Shown one piece after another: positions 63,270 to 64,000 of a stretch of DNA of 64,000 nucleotides; within the stretch, counting starts at the first letter, position 1, and each line of letters starts with the position of its first letter. The DNA comes from Balanoglossus misakiensis. Taxonomy: Eukaryota; Hemichordata. The stretch is from NCBI GenBank assembly GCA_040954595.2, contig CM082591.2, positions 1,426,001 to 1,490,000 of the forward strand, in the 5' to 3' direction. Position numbers and translations under genes: made by a program. The notes beneath the pieces are model-generated. The model worked only from the letters and a program-made list of their open reading frames with translations. It ran no database searches and was not told where the DNA came from.

Positions 63270-64000
63270 TGATAATGTGTTTTCGGTACGATAAACCCTT
63301 TTCTGGGTGTTCCGTTTACAAGGCAACGAAGAAATATCGTGTCGTTCGGAAGTGCGGCTTTCAAACAACAAGCACATTATTATTGGTCGATGGTAATAAC
63401 TTCTTCGGTAGCAGAGTTGTCAAACGGCATCGTTCGTGTCGTTTGCTCGTAACGTCGATGAGTGGCGTAAACATGCATTGGGGCACGTGGCCAACACAAC
63501 ATTTAAGTTGAAACCGACGTTATACGCTGATCGATGTATACGCCGAACAGCTCATAAATAATCGCACGATGGGCCTGTAGTGACAATTTTGAGGTCGGTA
63601 CGAAGTAGTTCTGGCTGAACCTGTCAGGGCTAAAACGCCAACCGGCTAGATCTACGTAAATTTATCGGGCGGGCGTGATAACGCATGGATTACATAGTTG
63701 CCAGGCATGGTCGTGGAATTGTAGACGTCGCGACGTCTCAGTCTTGCGAAGTAAACGCTACGATTCGGCACGACAACATGGTTTTATTCCAGAACACTGA
63801 AATACGAGTAGTAAATCTTTACAGCCTTAATATGAGTCGTGCGGTCCGGCTACAGTGCAAAATTACAATTTTGACGATACCAATAGAGGGCGCACTATGA
63901 AAGCTTTAAATTGACGGATTTGACGTATCCGTGCTCACTATCGACTCGGTTTCCTTTCGGATTGATACGAGGGGCGTCGCTGGTTTCATGCTGACTGCAT

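Larger units (their letters stand above)
59756..64000. other. 3' flank of CACHD1 and unassigned sequence
   Basis: No gene could be named in these 4.2 kb. Isolated minus-strand segments have good splice signals: 62973-62918 (acceptor TTTTTTCAG, donor CAT|GTAAGT, one frame PESMERDRRDDIERRDRH), 61432 to about 61336 (acceptor TACTGCAG, one frame VEATVMAGVSVQGL) and 60992-60889 (acceptor TACTTCTAG, frame DDCKCVMPQIS...KVEQKI then TAA). Their phases could not be chained, so no gene model is offered. A plus-strand open frame at 62201-62584 has no supporting homology. The CACHD1 3' UTR may reach the AATAAA cluster at 61110. Confidence 0.35.

Noticed and set aside
1-64000. tRNA, rRNA, CRISPR arrays or intact transposons
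   Set aside because: None was seen on reading through; short or degenerate copies could have been missed without a search tool.

Overview
This window is nuclear DNA from an animal. The genes are split into many short exons with GT-AG introns, mostly 100 to 700 bases long, and the spaces between genes are AT-rich with microsatellites. Gene content (an ANKS1-type ankyrin protein, a mitochondrial P450, xanthine dehydrogenase, a selenocysteine deiodinase and a CACHD1 orthologue) together with small introns suggests a marine invertebrate, most likely an invertebrate deuterostome such as a hemichordate or lancelet. The species cannot be fixed from sequence alone. The palindrome TACATGTA is strikingly frequent in non-coding DNA.

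Layout from left to right: (1) minus strand, first five coding exons of ANKS1 (3.9-13.1 kb), with the rest beyond the left edge; (2) plus strand, complete mitochondrial-clan cytochrome P450 (14.8-18.3 kb, 9 exons, 519 aa); (3) minus strand, unrecognised 115-aa protein (19.15-19.50 kb) with apparent non-coding exons on both sides; (4) plus strand, 934-aa protein joining a GARIN/FAM71-like N-terminal domain to a RasGEF catalytic domain (21.6-25.0 kb); (5) minus strand, four-transmembrane protein with a 590-residue disordered tail (26.2-30.5 kb); (6) minus strand, 188-aa membrane protein with two LDL-receptor class A domains (36.3-38.0 kb); (7) plus strand, xanthine dehydrogenase in 28 exons, 1340 aa (39.0-47.8 kb); (8) minus strand, iodothyronine deiodinase-like selenoprotein with an in-frame UGA and a well-formed SECIS element in its 3' UTR (48.4-50.4 kb); (9) plus strand, CACHD1 in 26 exons, 1329 aa (51.9-59.8 kb). 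The last 4 kb holds no gene I can name.

Exon boundaries were assigned by eye from splice consensus and reading phase. In eight of the nine genes every assigned junction keeps frame and the coding total is a multiple of three, which is strong internal support. The exception is one junction in xanthine dehydrogenase (exon 25 donor, 46741-46743), where the homologous frame needs one G fewer than the sequence has.

The genes do not form a pathway. They are a typical metazoan run of unrelated genes, alternating in strand except for genes 5 and 6, so that several pairs face each other head-to-head over 1-2 kb (ANKS1/P450, orphan/RasGEF, LDLa/XDH, deiodinase/CACHD1) and share possible promoter space. 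The most interesting items are the GARIN-RasGEF architecture with its catalytic domain split by an insertion, the selenoprotein deiodinase with SECIS and no membrane anchor, the intact MIDAS of the CACHD1 VWA domain with a YMNM tail motif, and the LDLa mini-receptor.
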